This document shows, piece after piece, positions 39,431 to 48,056 of a stretch of 64,000 nucleotides of DNA. The stretch spans positions 525,019 through 589,018 of the forward strand of contig NZ_FNVO01000004.1 of assembly GCF_900108175.1 (NCBI RefSeq). Reading direction: 5' to 3'. The position numbers were made by a program, and so were the translations under genes. Numbering within the stretch: position 1 is the stretch's first letter; each line of letters starts with the position of its first letter. This DNA comes from Thermomonospora echinospora (lineage in GTDB: Bacteria; Actinomycetota; Actinomycetes; Streptosporangiales; Streptosporangiaceae). The notes below the pieces were generated by a model, which had not been told where the DNA came from, did not search any database, and saw only the letters and a list, made by a program, of their open reading frames with translations.

Positions 39431-40312
39431 TCATCCGTACCGGCCGGCGGCGGGGTGGTCGTTCACGGCGCGTAGGGCGCCGGGGCGGCGGCCGGTGAGG
39501 CGGTCGAGGGCGGCGGACGTGGCCTCGTCGGCGGGCAGGTAGACCAGCAGGCACTGGTCGTCGTCGGCGGACAGGTCGAGGGTCTCGTAGGCCAGGCGGA
39601 GTTCGCCCGCGTGCGGGTGTACGAGCCGGTGGACGCCGGTCCGCGGGGGAGCGCTCGGCGGAGCCGCCAGCCGGTCGGTGAACACGGCACCGGCGAACAG
39701 CGACAGCTCGTTCGTCAGTTCGGCGACGTGCGGATCGCTGCGCGTGGACTCGTTGCGCAGCCGGGCGACCTGCTCGTCGGCCACCCGGTCCCATTCCGGA
39801 TGGGCGGCACGGGCCCGCGGGTCGGTGAACAGGTACCGGATGAGGTTGGGCGGGTGGCCCTGCAGCACGCCGAGAGGGGCGGCGAGCCGTGCGTACCCGG
39901 AGGTGTGGGCGATCACGTCGCTCAGCCGGTTCAGCAGCAGGGCGGGAGCGGGCTCCAGGGTGTCGAGCAGTGCCCGCACGGTGGGCCGCACCGTGCGGGC
40001 CGGAGGCGCCGCGGCGCCCAGGCACATGCCAGGGCCGTGCTCGCCCTTGGCGGCGCGCAGCAGCAGGGTGCGGTCGGCGAGCGACAGCCGCAGCGCGTCG
40101 GCGAGGGCGCCGAGCACCTGGAACGACGGGTGGCGGTCCCGTCCCTGTTCGAGCCGGGTGAGGTACTCCACGCTGATCCCGGCCAGCGTCGCCAGCTCCG
40201 ACCTGCGCAGGCCGGGGGTGCGCCGCCGGATGCCGGCCGGCAGCCCGACCTCGGCCGGGGTGATGGCCTCCCGGCGGGCGCGCAGGAAGGCGCCCAGCTC
40301 ATTGCCGCTCAT
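39431..40312 (-). CDS. XRE-type regulator with MmyB-like ligand domain
   Basis: A 293-residue regulator. The N-terminal Cro/C1 HTH spans about residues 8-75 (GLRRSELATLAGISVEYLTR, EQGRDRHPS). The C-terminal MmyB-like domain (about 105-275) contains DVIAHTSGYARLAAPLG and NLIRYLFTDPRAR; this domain may bind a small lipid-like ligand in related proteins. ATG at 40312 lies three bases after GAGGAGG. It is divergent from an SDR gene, a common arrangement in actinomycetes, and probably regulates it. Confidence 0.9.
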   Translation of the reverse strand: MSGNELGAFLRARREAITPAEVGLPAGIRRRTPGLRRSELATLAGISVEYLTRLEQGRDRHPSFQVLGALADALRLSLADRTLLLRAAKGEHGPGMCLGAAAPPARTVRPTVRALLDTLEPAPALLLNRLSDVIAHTSGYARLAAPLGVLQGHPPNLIRYLFTDPRARAAHPEWDRVADEQVARLRNESTRSDPHVAELTNELSLFAGAVFTDRLAAPPSAPPRTGVHRLVHPHAGELRLAYETLDLSADDDQCLLVYLPADEATSAALDRLTGRRPGALRAVNDHPAAGRYG

Positions 40313-40367
40313 CAGCCTCCTCAAGCGTGCAAACCCCGCCTTCGGGCGGGAAGGGGGTCAAGAGCAC

Positions 40368-40412
40368 AACCTAGCCTCCGGCCCGCCGCCGATCGTGGCC
40401 CTGCCAGGGCCA
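40368..40412. promoter_or_regulatory. Candidate regulator promoter and 17-bp palindromic operator
   Basis: TGGCCCTG-C-CAGGGCCA (40396-40412) is a perfect palindrome in the divergent gap. On the minus strand TAGGTT (40368-40373) fits a -10 for the regulator gene, and the palindrome falls at its -35 position, consistent with autorepression. A six-pair stem CCCGCC-TTCG-GGCGGG lies at 40335-40350 in the regulator's leader. Confidence 0.45.
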
Positions 40413-40515
40413 GTCTGAGCGCGGTCTGTCTGCGACGCGTCCGGCCCTGCACGGTGGCTTGCACGGCCTCACCGCGAGGCCGCAGCGCGAAACACAGACC
40501 CCGGGAGGGTTCGCA

Positions 40516-41280
40516 ATGGATCTGGGAATGGAAGGCCGCACCGTCATCGTGACCGGGGCGTCGGGCGGGCTGGGCCGCGCCATCGCCCGCGGCTTCGCCG
40601 CCGAGGGCGCCGACGTGGTCCTCACCTACCACGGCGCCCGTGCGGAGGCCGAACGGTTCGCCAAGGAGATCGAGCAGGGCGGCGGACGGGCGCTGGCGAC
40701 CCGGTACGACATGGCCGACCCCGAGGCCGCCCGCGCGCTGACCGGCGCGGTGCTGGAGTGGAGCGGCCGGATCGACGTGCTGGTCAACAACGCGGTGCAC
40801 TGGGGAGCCTCCGCGCCGGACCCGGACCGTCCCTTCGAGGCGGTTCCCGACGACGCCTGGCGGCAAGTGCTGCACACGAACATCGAGGGCGCACTGCGGC
40901 TCAGCCGCGAGGTCGCCCCGGTGATGCGGCGGCAGAGATGGGGCCGCCTGGTGCACATCTCCTCCAGCCTGGCCACCGAGGGCGCCGCCGGCAGCGAGTA
41001 CTACGCGGCGGCCAAGTCGGCGCTGCACGGCTTCAGCCGTTCGGCCGCGTTCTCGCTGGGCAAGGACGGCGACATCCTGTCCAACGTCGTGCAGCCGGGC
41101 CTGACCCGCACCGACACCAACACCGAGATCGCCGACTCCTACGGCCACGTCTACAGCGCCCGCGCCCCGCTCGGCCGGCTGCTGGAGGCCGCCGAGGTCG
41201 CCGGCCCCGTCGTCTACCTCGGCTCGGCCGCCAACACCGGCATCACCGGCCAGGTGATCACGGTCACCGGCGGCGTCTGA
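40516..41280 (+). CDS. Short-chain dehydrogenase/reductase (FabG-like)
   Basis: A 254-residue classical SDR. Cofactor motif VTGASGGLGRAIA near residue 12, DVLVNNAVHWG near 88, the active-site serine in HISSSLATEG near 142 and the Tyr-Lys pair in EYYAAAKSAL near 157. It ends VITVTGGV as FabG-like enzymes do. ATG follows GGGAGG by seven bases. The substrate is unknown; the divergent MmyB-like regulator probably senses it. Confidence 0.92.
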   Translation: MDLGMEGRTVIVTGASGGLGRAIARGFAAEGADVVLTYHGARAEAERFAKEIEQGGGRALATRYDMADPEAARALTGAVLEWSGRIDVLVNNAVHWGASAPDPDRPFEAVPDDAWRQVLHTNIEGALRLSREVAPVMRRQRWGRLVHISSSLATEGAAGSEYYAAAKSALHGFSRSAAFSLGKDGDILSNVVQPGLTRTDTNTEIADSYGHVYSARAPLGRLLEAAEVAGPVVYLGSAANTGITGQVITVTGGV

Positions 41281-41427
41281 CGGTGGGCGCCCCCGCCGCC
41301 CGTCCGCAGTCCTTTCGCCGCGCCTTGGATACCGGCTGACCTGGGGGCCAAGCCGGTTCCAAGCCGATTGCAACCTCGCGCGGGAATAGTGGTGCCATAA
41401 CGAAGGCACGGCGAAGGGAAGGGGCGC

Positions 41428-42102
41428 ATGCCCGCGTCAACACAAGCCCACGTGGCCACCGCGGGGAAGGGCTCGCCCCACCCCGAGCGGGACGCGGAGC
41501 GTGCCCGGTTGCGGCGTGAACTGCACGACGGGCTCGGCCCGATCCTGACCGCCGTCGCGATGCGCGCGGCGACGGCGGGCCGGCTGCTGGACGGCGGCTC
41601 GGCGGAGGCGGCCGGGGCGATGCTCGACCTGATCCAGTCGGACGTGCAAGGGGCGGTCGCCGAGCTGCGGGCGCTGCTGGACGGGCTGCGCCCGCCGTGC
41701 CTGGAGGCGCACGGGCTGGCCGCCGCCCTGTACGAGCTGGCCGCCCCCGGCGACCCGGGTCCGGTCGTCGAGGTCCGGGTCGGCGAGCCGCTGGGGAACC
41801 TGCCGCCGGCGATCGAGACGGCCGCGTACCGGATCGCGTGCGAGGCCGTCCACAACGCCCGGCGGCACGCGGAAGCGACCCGTGTCAGGGTGACCCTGGT
41901 CAGGGAGGGCGACTGGCGGCTGGTGCTCACCGTCGCCGACGACGGCCACGGCCGCGTCCCGGGGGGCTCGGCCGGGCTCGGGCTGGCCACGATGCGCCAG
42001 CGGGCCGAGGAGGTCGGCGGCGAGCTCACCCTGGACGCCGTGCCCGGCCACGGCGTCACCGTACGGGCCGACCTGCCGCTGTACCCCCGCATGGTCCGCT
42101 AG
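41428..42102 (+). CDS. Orphan NarL-type histidine kinase core without sensor domain
   Basis: A 224-residue soluble protein consisting only of a HisKA_3 dimerisation domain (RRELHDGLGPILT near residue 33, phospho-accepting His) and a HATPase_c domain: EAVHNARRHAEA (N box), VADDGHGRVPGG (G1) and GLGLATMRQRAEE (G2). There is no transmembrane or PAS/GAF region and no response regulator gene adjacent. ATG is preceded by AAGGGG. It may be controlled by a partner protein or be a trimmed remnant of a full kinase; all catalytic motifs are intact. Confidence 0.85.
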   Translation: MPASTQAHVATAGKGSPHPERDAERARLRRELHDGLGPILTAVAMRAATAGRLLDGGSAEAAGAMLDLIQSDVQGAVAELRALLDGLRPPCLEAHGLAAALYELAAPGDPGPVVEVRVGEPLGNLPPAIETAAYRIACEAVHNARRHAEATRVRVTLVREGDWRLVLTVADDGHGRVPGGSAGLGLATMRQRAEEVGGELTLDAVPGHGVTVRADLPLYPRMVR

Positions 42103-42127
42103 GGCCGCTGGGCGGTGGCTGCTACCT

Positions 42128-42192
42128 TCGCCGATCTTGCCGTTACTGCGCTCCGAACCGCGTTCAGACAGCAATAGCGTCAAGATCGGCGA
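42128..42192. terminator. Large inverted repeat between convergent genes
   Basis: TCGCCGATCTTG (42128-42139) is perfectly complementary to CAAGATCGGCGA (42181-42192). The 41-base loop is AT-richer than its surroundings and itself partly symmetric. It lies between the kinase gene and the transporter operon and could terminate both. Confidence 0.6.
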
Positions 42193-42213
42193 GATCTGCC
42201 GGGGTGGGGCGGG

Positions 42214-43506
42214 TCAGGATTTGGTGTACGGGATGCCGTCCGCGGCGGGGGCCCGGACGGCGCCGACCAGACCGGCGACCGCGAAGATGGTGGCCAGGTA
42301 CGGGGTCATGGACAGGAACGCGGTGGGCACCGGGGTCTCCAGCGGCTGCAGGGAGACCGAGATGCCGCCCGCGAAGCCGAACAGCAGGGCGGCCGAGACC
42401 GCGCCCAGCGGGGACCAGCGGCCGAAGATCAGCGCGGCCAGGGCGATGAAGCCCTGCCCGGCGGCCATGTTCTTGTTGAAGGTGATGTTCAGGCCGATGG
42501 TCAGCCAGACCCCGCCCAGACCGGCGATCAGGCCGCCCAGGATGACGTTGCGGTAACGCATCGCCACCACCTTGATCCCGACGGTGTCGGCGGCCGTGGG
42601 GTGCTCGCCGACGGCCCGGGTGCGCAGGCCCCAGCGGGTGTGGAACAGCCCGATCTGCACGACCGCGATCAGGATCACGGTGAGGTAGAAGACGGCGTTC
42701 TGGCCGAACAGCACCGGGCCGACCACCGGCAGGTCCGACAGCACCGGGATGCGGATCGCCGAGAACGCCATCGTCTTGTTGTACTCGGGGTTGGCCTGCA
42801 TCAGCCGCTCGTACAGGAAGCCCGTCAGGCCCGCGGCGAACAGGTTGATGACCACGCCCAGCACCACCTGCTGCACCAGGTAGCGGTTGGCGAAGACCGC
42901 CAGCATCGCGCCGAGTAGGCCGCCCGCTAGGCAGCCGGCCACCAGCCCGGCCCACAGGCTGCCCGACACCGACGCGAAGAACGAGGCGGCGAACGCGCCG
43001 ACCAGGAACTGGCCCTCGATCGCCACGTTGATCACGCCGGAGCGCTCGCACAGCACGCCGCACAGGGCGCCGAGGATCAGCGGGGTGGCGGCCAGCACCG
43101 TGGCGTTGAGCACCGAGGTGAAGTTCAGGCTGTGCCCGGAGGTGGCCCACACCAAGAACGCGGCGACGAACGCCACCAGGTACGCGCTGGTGGCGGCGGT
43201 GCGGCGGGACCCGGTCAGCCGGACCGCCAGCCGCAGCACCCCGACCGCCACGCAGACCAGCGACAGCGCGATCGCGGTCGGCCCGGCCGGCACCGTCAGG
43301 TCGGGAACCTTGATCGCCTGATCGCCCAGCAGGTTGAGGTTGAACACCGCCTTGGCGCCGTCGTCGGTGCGGCTGCCGAGCCCGAACGCCACCAGCGCGT
43401 ACAGGCCCACCAGGGTCATCGCGCCGCCGACGTACCAGTGGCCGCGGTCGGTGGCGGCGGCGGTCGCCGAACCCGGCGCGGTCGTCGGCGTCAGCGTCGC
43501 GCTCAC
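42214..43506 (-). CDS. Nucleoside ABC transporter permease (YufQ/NupC type)
   Basis: A 430-residue permease of the BPD_transp_2 family. About ten hydrophobic helices; ERSGVINVAIEGQFLVGAF near residue 155 is the conserved GxxNxxxEG-like loop that contacts the ATPase. It is last in the bmp-ATPase-permease-permease operon. GTG at 43506 gives MSATLTPTTAP and has a weak ribosome-binding site; the 106-base gap from the preceding permease gene is unusual for this tight operon. Confidence 0.9.
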   Translation of the reverse strand: MSATLTPTTAPGSATAAATDRGHWYVGGAMTLVGLYALVAFGLGSRTDDGAKAVFNLNLLGDQAIKVPDLTVPAGPTAIALSLVCVAVGVLRLAVRLTGSRRTAATSAYLVAFVAAFLVWATSGHSLNFTSVLNATVLAATPLILGALCGVLCERSGVINVAIEGQFLVGAFAASFFASVSGSLWAGLVAGCLAGGLLGAMLAVFANRYLVQQVVLGVVINLFAAGLTGFLYERLMQANPEYNKTMAFSAIRIPVLSDLPVVGPVLFGQNAVFYLTVILIAVVQIGLFHTRWGLRTRAVGEHPTAADTVGIKVVAMRYRNVILGGLIAGLGGVWLTIGLNITFNKNMAAGQGFIALAALIFGRWSPLGAVSAALLFGFAGGISVSLQPLETPVPTAFLSMTPYLATIFAVAGLVGAVRAPAADGIPYTKS

Positions 43507-43612
43507 CGCCGGCCCCCGTTCACTCGTTGCGTTCGTTGCGTTCCGGGCCGTCCGTCGGTCCCGCGACCGCCGGTCGCCCGGCACCGGCCGTGGGCCTGGC
43601 GTGTGGTCCCCA

Positions 43613-44890
43613 TCAGCCGTTCCATCCCTTCGCCAGCAGGCCGCTGTGCCCGCCGCCCTCGCCGCGCAGCCGGAAGATCCCGCGCACCAGCGGCGGGGCC
43701 GCCACGAACAGCACGATCAGCGCCTGGATGACGGTGACGATCTCGATCGACACCCCGGCCGCCGCCTGCATCTCGCGGCCGCCGGCCTGCAGCGCGCCGA
43801 ACAGCAGCGCGGCGGCCACGGTGCCGACCGGCGAGGCGCGGCCCAGGAGCGCCACGGTGATCGCGGTGAAGCCGAGCCCGGCGTCGATCTGCTGGGTGAG
43901 CGCGTTGTTGGCGTTGGCGGTGCCGAGCACCTGGGACATCCCCACCAGGCCCATCAGCCCGCCGGACAGCGTCATCGCCATGATCTGTCCGTACCCGACG
44001 CTCATCCCGGCGGTGCGGGCGGCGCTGGGGTTGGCGCCGACCGCCCGCAACTGGAAGCCCAGCGTGGAGCGGTTCAGCAGCCACCAGGTGAAGACCACGG
44101 CGGCGATGGCCAGCAGCAGCCCGGCGTTGACCCGCAGCGAGTCGCCGAACAGGTGCGGCAGCCGGGCGGCGTCGGCGACCGGCTTGGAGATCGGCTGCGG
44201 GTTGTCCGGGTCGCGGAACACGTCACTGCCGATCAGATAGCCCAGCAGCAGGAACGCCACATAGTTGAGCATGATCGTGACGATCACCTCGTGCGCCCCG
44301 GGACCGGCCTTGAGCCAGCCGACCAGCGCGCCGTACAGCGCGCCGCCCGCCAGCCCGGCCAGCACCGCGGCGGGCAGTGCGACGAACCCGGGGGCGTCCA
44401 GGGTGAAGCCCACCCAGGTGGTGGCGATGGCGCCCATGATCAGCTGACCCTGGCCGCCGATGTTGAACAGCCCGGCGCGGAACGCCAGCCCGACCGCCAG
44501 CCCGCCGAAGATCAGCGGGGTGGCCTCGGTGAGCGTCTCGCTGATCGGCCGCAGCGCCTCGGTGAGCGACCCGGCGGCGTCCGGGTTGAAGATCGCACCC
44601 TTGAACAGCGCGGCGTAGGCGGTGGACACCTCGCTCCAGGACGCCGACAGTGCGTCGGCGGGCCGGGCGAAGAAGTACCCGAAGGTGTCGGTGACCTCCG
44701 GATCCGAAATGATCATAAGGAGGCCGCCGACGACCAGGGCCAGCGCGATCGCCAGCACGGTCACCACCCAGGGCGGCCCGGCCACCGTCTGGGCGACCAG
44801 CCTGCGGAACCGGTCGGCCTCCGGTGGCTCCCCGCCGCCGGCGGCCGGCTCGGCCGCCGCCTCCCTGGCCGGTGTCGCCTGCTCGCTCAC
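43613..44890 (-). CDS. Nucleoside ABC transporter permease (YufP/NupB type)
   Basis: A 425-residue BPD_transp_2 permease, partner of the next gene. An N-terminal cytoplasmic segment is followed by a first helix (WVVTVLAIALALVVGGLL) and about nine more; AGLFNIGGQGQLIMGAIA near residue 145 is the coupling-loop block and GAHEVIVTIMLNYVAF a second conserved block. GTG at 44890 overlaps the ATPase stop by four bases. Confidence 0.91.
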   Translation of the reverse strand: MSEQATPAREAAAEPAAGGGEPPEADRFRRLVAQTVAGPPWVVTVLAIALALVVGGLLMIISDPEVTDTFGYFFARPADALSASWSEVSTAYAALFKGAIFNPDAAGSLTEALRPISETLTEATPLIFGGLAVGLAFRAGLFNIGGQGQLIMGAIATTWVGFTLDAPGFVALPAAVLAGLAGGALYGALVGWLKAGPGAHEVIVTIMLNYVAFLLLGYLIGSDVFRDPDNPQPISKPVADAARLPHLFGDSLRVNAGLLLAIAAVVFTWWLLNRSTLGFQLRAVGANPSAARTAGMSVGYGQIMAMTLSGGLMGLVGMSQVLGTANANNALTQQIDAGLGFTAITVALLGRASPVGTVAAALLFGALQAGGREMQAAAGVSIEIVTVIQALIVLFVAAPPLVRGIFRLRGEGGGHSGLLAKGWNG

Positions 44891-46611
44891 TTGTCACCGT
44901 CCTTCACGGGCGCGTCCTGCCGCGGATCCGGCTCGTCCCCCGCCTCGGCCGCGTCCGGTGCCGCCGAGTCCGCCACCGCCGAGTCCGCCACCGTTGTGTC
45001 CGCCACCGTTGCATCCGGTGCCGCCGTGTCCGGTGCGGTCGCGTCGGGGGCCGGGGGCGTCCCGTCGCCGGAGGGCGGGGCGTCGTCGCTGCCCGGGACG
45101 ATCCCGGCCATCAGACAGCCGATGTCCGCGCGGGAGGTGTCGGGGGGAACGATCGCCGTGATCCTGCCCCGGTACATCACCGCGATCCGGTCGGCCAGCC
45201 CAAAGATCTCGTCCAGCTCGGTGGAGATGATCAGCACTGGGCGGCCCTGGTCGCGTTCGGCCACGATCCGCCGGTGGATGAACTCCATGGCGCCCACGTC
45301 CACCCCGCGGGTCGGCTGGGCGGCCACCAGCAGCCGCAGCGGGCGGGACATCTCCCGGGCCACGACGACCTTCTGCTGGTTGCCGCCCGACAGCGTGCCC
45401 ACCGACGTGTCGATGGAGGAGGTGCGGATGTCGAACTCGGCCACCCGCCGCTCGGCGTTGTCGCGGACCGCCCGCACGTCCATCGTCCCCCGGCGCCCGA
45501 ACGGCGGCCGGTCGAACAGGTCCAGCACCAGGTTCTCGGCCACGCTGGAGTCGGCTACCAGCGCGTCGTGGCTGCGGTCCTCGGGAATGTAGCCGACCCC
45601 GGCGCGCAGCACCTGGCGGGGCGAACGGCCGGTCAGCTCCCGGCCGTCCAGCCAGATCCCGCCGGCGGCGGCGGGGCGCAGCCCGAGGATCGCCTCGGCC
45701 AGCTCGGTCTGCCCGTTGCCCTGCACCCCGGCGACGCCGAGGATCTCCCCGGGCCGGATCTCGAAGGTGACGTCGTCCACGGCGGCCTGCCCGGACTCGT
45801 CCAGGACGGTCAGGCCGCGCACGGCGAAGGCCGGCTCGGCGTCCTCGTCGAGGGCCGGCGGCGCCTTGTCCACGGTGAGGCGGACGTCGCGGCCGACCAT
45901 CAGCCCGGCCAGCTCCGCCTCCGAGGCGTCGGGGCCGGCGGTGCCGACCACCGCGCCGCGCCGGATCACGGTGATCCGGTCGGCGATGGCCTTGACCTCC
46001 TTGAGCTTGTGGGTGATGAAGACGATGGAGCGGCCGGCCTCGCGCAGCGAGCGCATGACCGTGAACAGCTCCTCGGTCTCCTGCGGGGTGAGCACCGCGG
46101 TCGGCTCGTCCAGGATCAGCACCCGGGCGTCCCGGATCAGCGCCTTGACGATCTCCACCCGCTGCTGCACACCCACCGGCAGGTCGGCCACCAGCGCGTC
46201 CGGGTCCACGTCCAGGCCGTGGCGGGCCGAGACCTCGGCGACGTCGCGGCGGGCACGGCGGCGGTCCAGCCAGCCGGCGAAGGCCAGCGGGGAGCCGGTG
46301 CGCTCGTCGCCGAGCATGATGTTCTCGGCGACGGTGAACACGTCGACCAGCATGAAGTGCTGGTGCACCATGCCGATGCCGGCCGCGATGGCGTCCCGGG
46401 GGCCGCTCAGCACCAGCGGCTTCCCGTCCATGCGGATCTCGCCCTCGTCGGGCTGGTAGAGCCCGTACAGGACGTTCATCAGGGTCGACTTGCCGGCGCC
46501 GTTCTCGCCGAGCAGGCAGTGGATCTCCCCGGGGCGGACCTCCAGGTCGATGCCGTCGTTGGCCACCAGCGAGCCGAAGCGCTTGGTGATCCCGCGGAGC
46601 TCAAGGGACAA
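44887..46611 (-). CDS. Nucleoside ABC transporter ATPase, double nucleotide-binding domain
   Basis: A 574-residue protein with two fused ABC domains, as in YufO/NupA. First domain: Walker A GENGAGKST, signature LPVGVQQRVE, Walker B VLILDEPTAVL. The second is degenerate at Walker A (GVQGNGQTE) and Walker B (LLVAAQPTRGVDVG) but has an intact signature LSGGNQQKVV, as normal for this family. The start is TTG at 46611, eight bases after GGGAGG. The last 60 residues are an acidic tail of repeated pentapeptides (DATVADTTVADSAVADS). Confidence 0.93.
   Translation of the reverse strand: MSLELRGITKRFGSLVANDGIDLEVRPGEIHCLLGENGAGKSTLMNVLYGLYQPDEGEIRMDGKPLVLSGPRDAIAAGIGMVHQHFMLVDVFTVAENIMLGDERTGSPLAFAGWLDRRRARRDVAEVSARHGLDVDPDALVADLPVGVQQRVEIVKALIRDARVLILDEPTAVLTPQETEELFTVMRSLREAGRSIVFITHKLKEVKAIADRITVIRRGAVVGTAGPDASEAELAGLMVGRDVRLTVDKAPPALDEDAEPAFAVRGLTVLDESGQAAVDDVTFEIRPGEILGVAGVQGNGQTELAEAILGLRPAAAGGIWLDGRELTGRSPRQVLRAGVGYIPEDRSHDALVADSSVAENLVLDLFDRPPFGRRGTMDVRAVRDNAERRVAEFDIRTSSIDTSVGTLSGGNQQKVVVAREMSRPLRLLVAAQPTRGVDVGAMEFIHRRIVAERDQGRPVLIISTELDEIFGLADRIAVMYRGRITAIVPPDTSRADIGCLMAGIVPGSDDAPPSGDGTPPAPDATAPDTAAPDATVADTTVADSAVADSAAPDAAEAGDEPDPRQDAPVKDGDK
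44951..45055. repeat. Seven 15-bp tandem repeats inside the ATPase gene
   Basis: Units such as GAGTCCGCCACCGCC and GTGTCCGCCACCGTT run in frame and encode DxxVA-type pentapeptides in the C-terminal tail. Copy number is likely to vary between strains without breaking the frame. Confidence 0.75.
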
Positions 46612-46639
46612 CCGCCGACCTCCCTGTGGGCGTGCCGCA

Positions 46640-46663
46640 GGGCGGGACCGGCCGGTCCCGCCC
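46640..46663 (-). terminator. Perfect 24-bp palindrome between bmp and the ATPase gene
   Basis: GGGCGGGACCGG followed directly by CCGGTCCCGCCC. In the transcript it forms a hairpin 23 bases after the bmp stop codon and 28 bases before the ATPase start. It probably lets the binding protein be made in excess by partial termination or mRNA protection. Confidence 0.7.
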
Positions 46664-46686
46664 CACGGTCGCGGACGTGTCGCCGA

Positions 46687-47763
46687 TCAGCTGCTCTTCG
46701 GCTGGTTCGGGGACGTGATCTTGATGGTGCCGGAGATGATGTCCTGCTTGATCTTCTCCAGCTCGGCCTTCAGCTCGGCCGGGACCTTGCCGTCGAACTG
46801 GTGGAACGGCGCCAGGCCGGTGCCGCCGTTCTCCAGGGTGCCCAGGTAGGAGCCGGTGAGCTGCTGGCCCTTGGCGGCCGTCTCGATGGTGGTCTGCACG
46901 GCGCCGGCGATGCCCTTGGTCACGCTGGTCAGGAAGACGTCGCAGTACTGGCTGGCCGACTCGCAGCCGTCGGTGTCCACCCAGATGACGCTGACCTTGC
47001 CGCCGCTCTCCTTGGCTGCGGCGGCCGCGCCCAGACCGGTGCCGCCGGCGACCGGGAAGATGATGTCGGCGCCCTGCTGGATGAAGTTGCCGGCGATCCG
47101 CTTGCCGGCGCCCTGGTCGGTGAAGGAGTTGGCCATCGAGCCCGACTTGGGCTTGGCCTCGTTCCAGCCGAGGACCTCGACCTTCTTGTCCTTCTGCTTG
47201 TTGTAGTACTGGACGCCCTCGTAGAAGCCGTCCATGAAGATCGTCACCGGCGGGATGGGCAGTCCGCCGAAGGTGGCGACCTTGCCGCTCTTGGACATCC
47301 CGGCGGCCAGGTAGCCGGCCAGGAAGGAGCTCTGCGCGGTGTTGAACTCCATGCCGTAGACGTTCGGCGGCACCGAGCCGGAGTCGACGATGGCGAACTT
47401 CTGGTTCGCGTTGGCCTTGGCCGCCTGGCCGGTGGCCTCGGCCATCAGCCCGCCGACCGACACCACCAGGTTGCACTTCTGCGAGATCAGCCGGGTGATG
47501 TTGGGGACGTAGTCGTTCTCGCTGGTGGAGGCGACGTACTGCACCTCGGCGCCGGTGCTCTTCTTGGCCGCCTGCATGCCCGCCCAGGAGGCCGCGTTGA
47601 ACGAGCGGTCGTCGATGCCGCCAGTGTCGGTGACCATACAGGCGGAGAAGTCCGAGGCCTTGGCGCCGGTGCCGCTCTCCTCCTCCTCGGGGGCGGAACC
47701 ACAGCCGGCGACGAACAGGGACAGCCCGGCCACCCCGGCGACCAGCCGCATCAACTTAGCCAC
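46687..47763 (-). CDS. BMP family nucleoside-binding lipoprotein
   Basis: Substrate-binding component of the nucleoside importer (Bmp/Med/PnrA family). The lipobox LFVAGC is at about residue 21 and is followed by an acidic linker. Family blocks are CMVTDTGGIDDRSFN near residue 42, VGGLMAEAT near 105 and IFPVAGGTGLGAAAAAKE near 235. AGGAGG is one base from ATG 47766 but four from GTG 47763, so the latter is preferred. First gene of the operon; its position beside cdd and deoA supports nucleosides as substrate. Confidence 0.92.
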   Translation of the reverse strand: MAKLMRLVAGVAGLSLFVAGCGSAPEEEESGTGAKASDFSACMVTDTGGIDDRSFNAASWAGMQAAKKSTGAEVQYVASTSENDYVPNITRLISQKCNLVVSVGGLMAEATGQAAKANANQKFAIVDSGSVPPNVYGMEFNTAQSSFLAGYLAAGMSKSGKVATFGGLPIPPVTIFMDGFYEGVQYYNKQKDKKVEVLGWNEAKPKSGSMANSFTDQGAGKRIAGNFIQQGADIIFPVAGGTGLGAAAAAKESGGKVSVIWVDTDGCESASQYCDVFLTSVTKGIAGAVQTTIETAAKGQQLTGSYLGTLENGGTGLAPFHQFDGKVPAELKAELEKIKQDIISGTIKITSPNQPKSS

Positions 47764-48044
47764 CATGCCTCCTAGAGCATGACACAGGGCGCAGAACCGT
47801 TCTGGTCGCCCGATCTGCCACCAGGATCAGGGTTCGGACATATCGCCCGCCATCTCAGGGGCAAGTTGTGGGGAGACCGTTATGCAACCGCAGGCATCCG
47901 GAGACAAACCCGCCACCTGGGCGATCGTCACCGTTACGGACAGGTTTCGGGCCACCCGCGACACAGCGGCCGTGCTGGAGCGGCCATATAGGTCTGTCTT
48001 TAAACCGTAATGCGGTCTTTGGTAGGGCGGAGGGGTGGCTCGCG

Positions 48045-48050
48045 TACGGT
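48045..48050 (+). promoter_or_regulatory. -10 hexamer for leaderless cdd
   Basis: TACGGT fits TANNNT and ends six bases before the cdd ATG, with no ribosome-binding site between. The 290-base gap between bmp and cdd must hold promoters for both directions; TATATG on the minus strand near 47985 is a weak candidate for bmp. Confidence 0.5.
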
Positions 48051-48056
48051 AGGCCC

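Noticed and set aside
44824..47775. A 983-codon plus-strand frame opposite the nucleoside transporter genes
   Set aside because: Mirror of the ATPase and binding-protein genes; those have clear ABC motifs and a lipobox.
47767..48056. A purine or other riboswitch in front of the transporter or cdd
   Set aside because: No conserved aptamer pattern could be recognised, and cdd appears leaderless.
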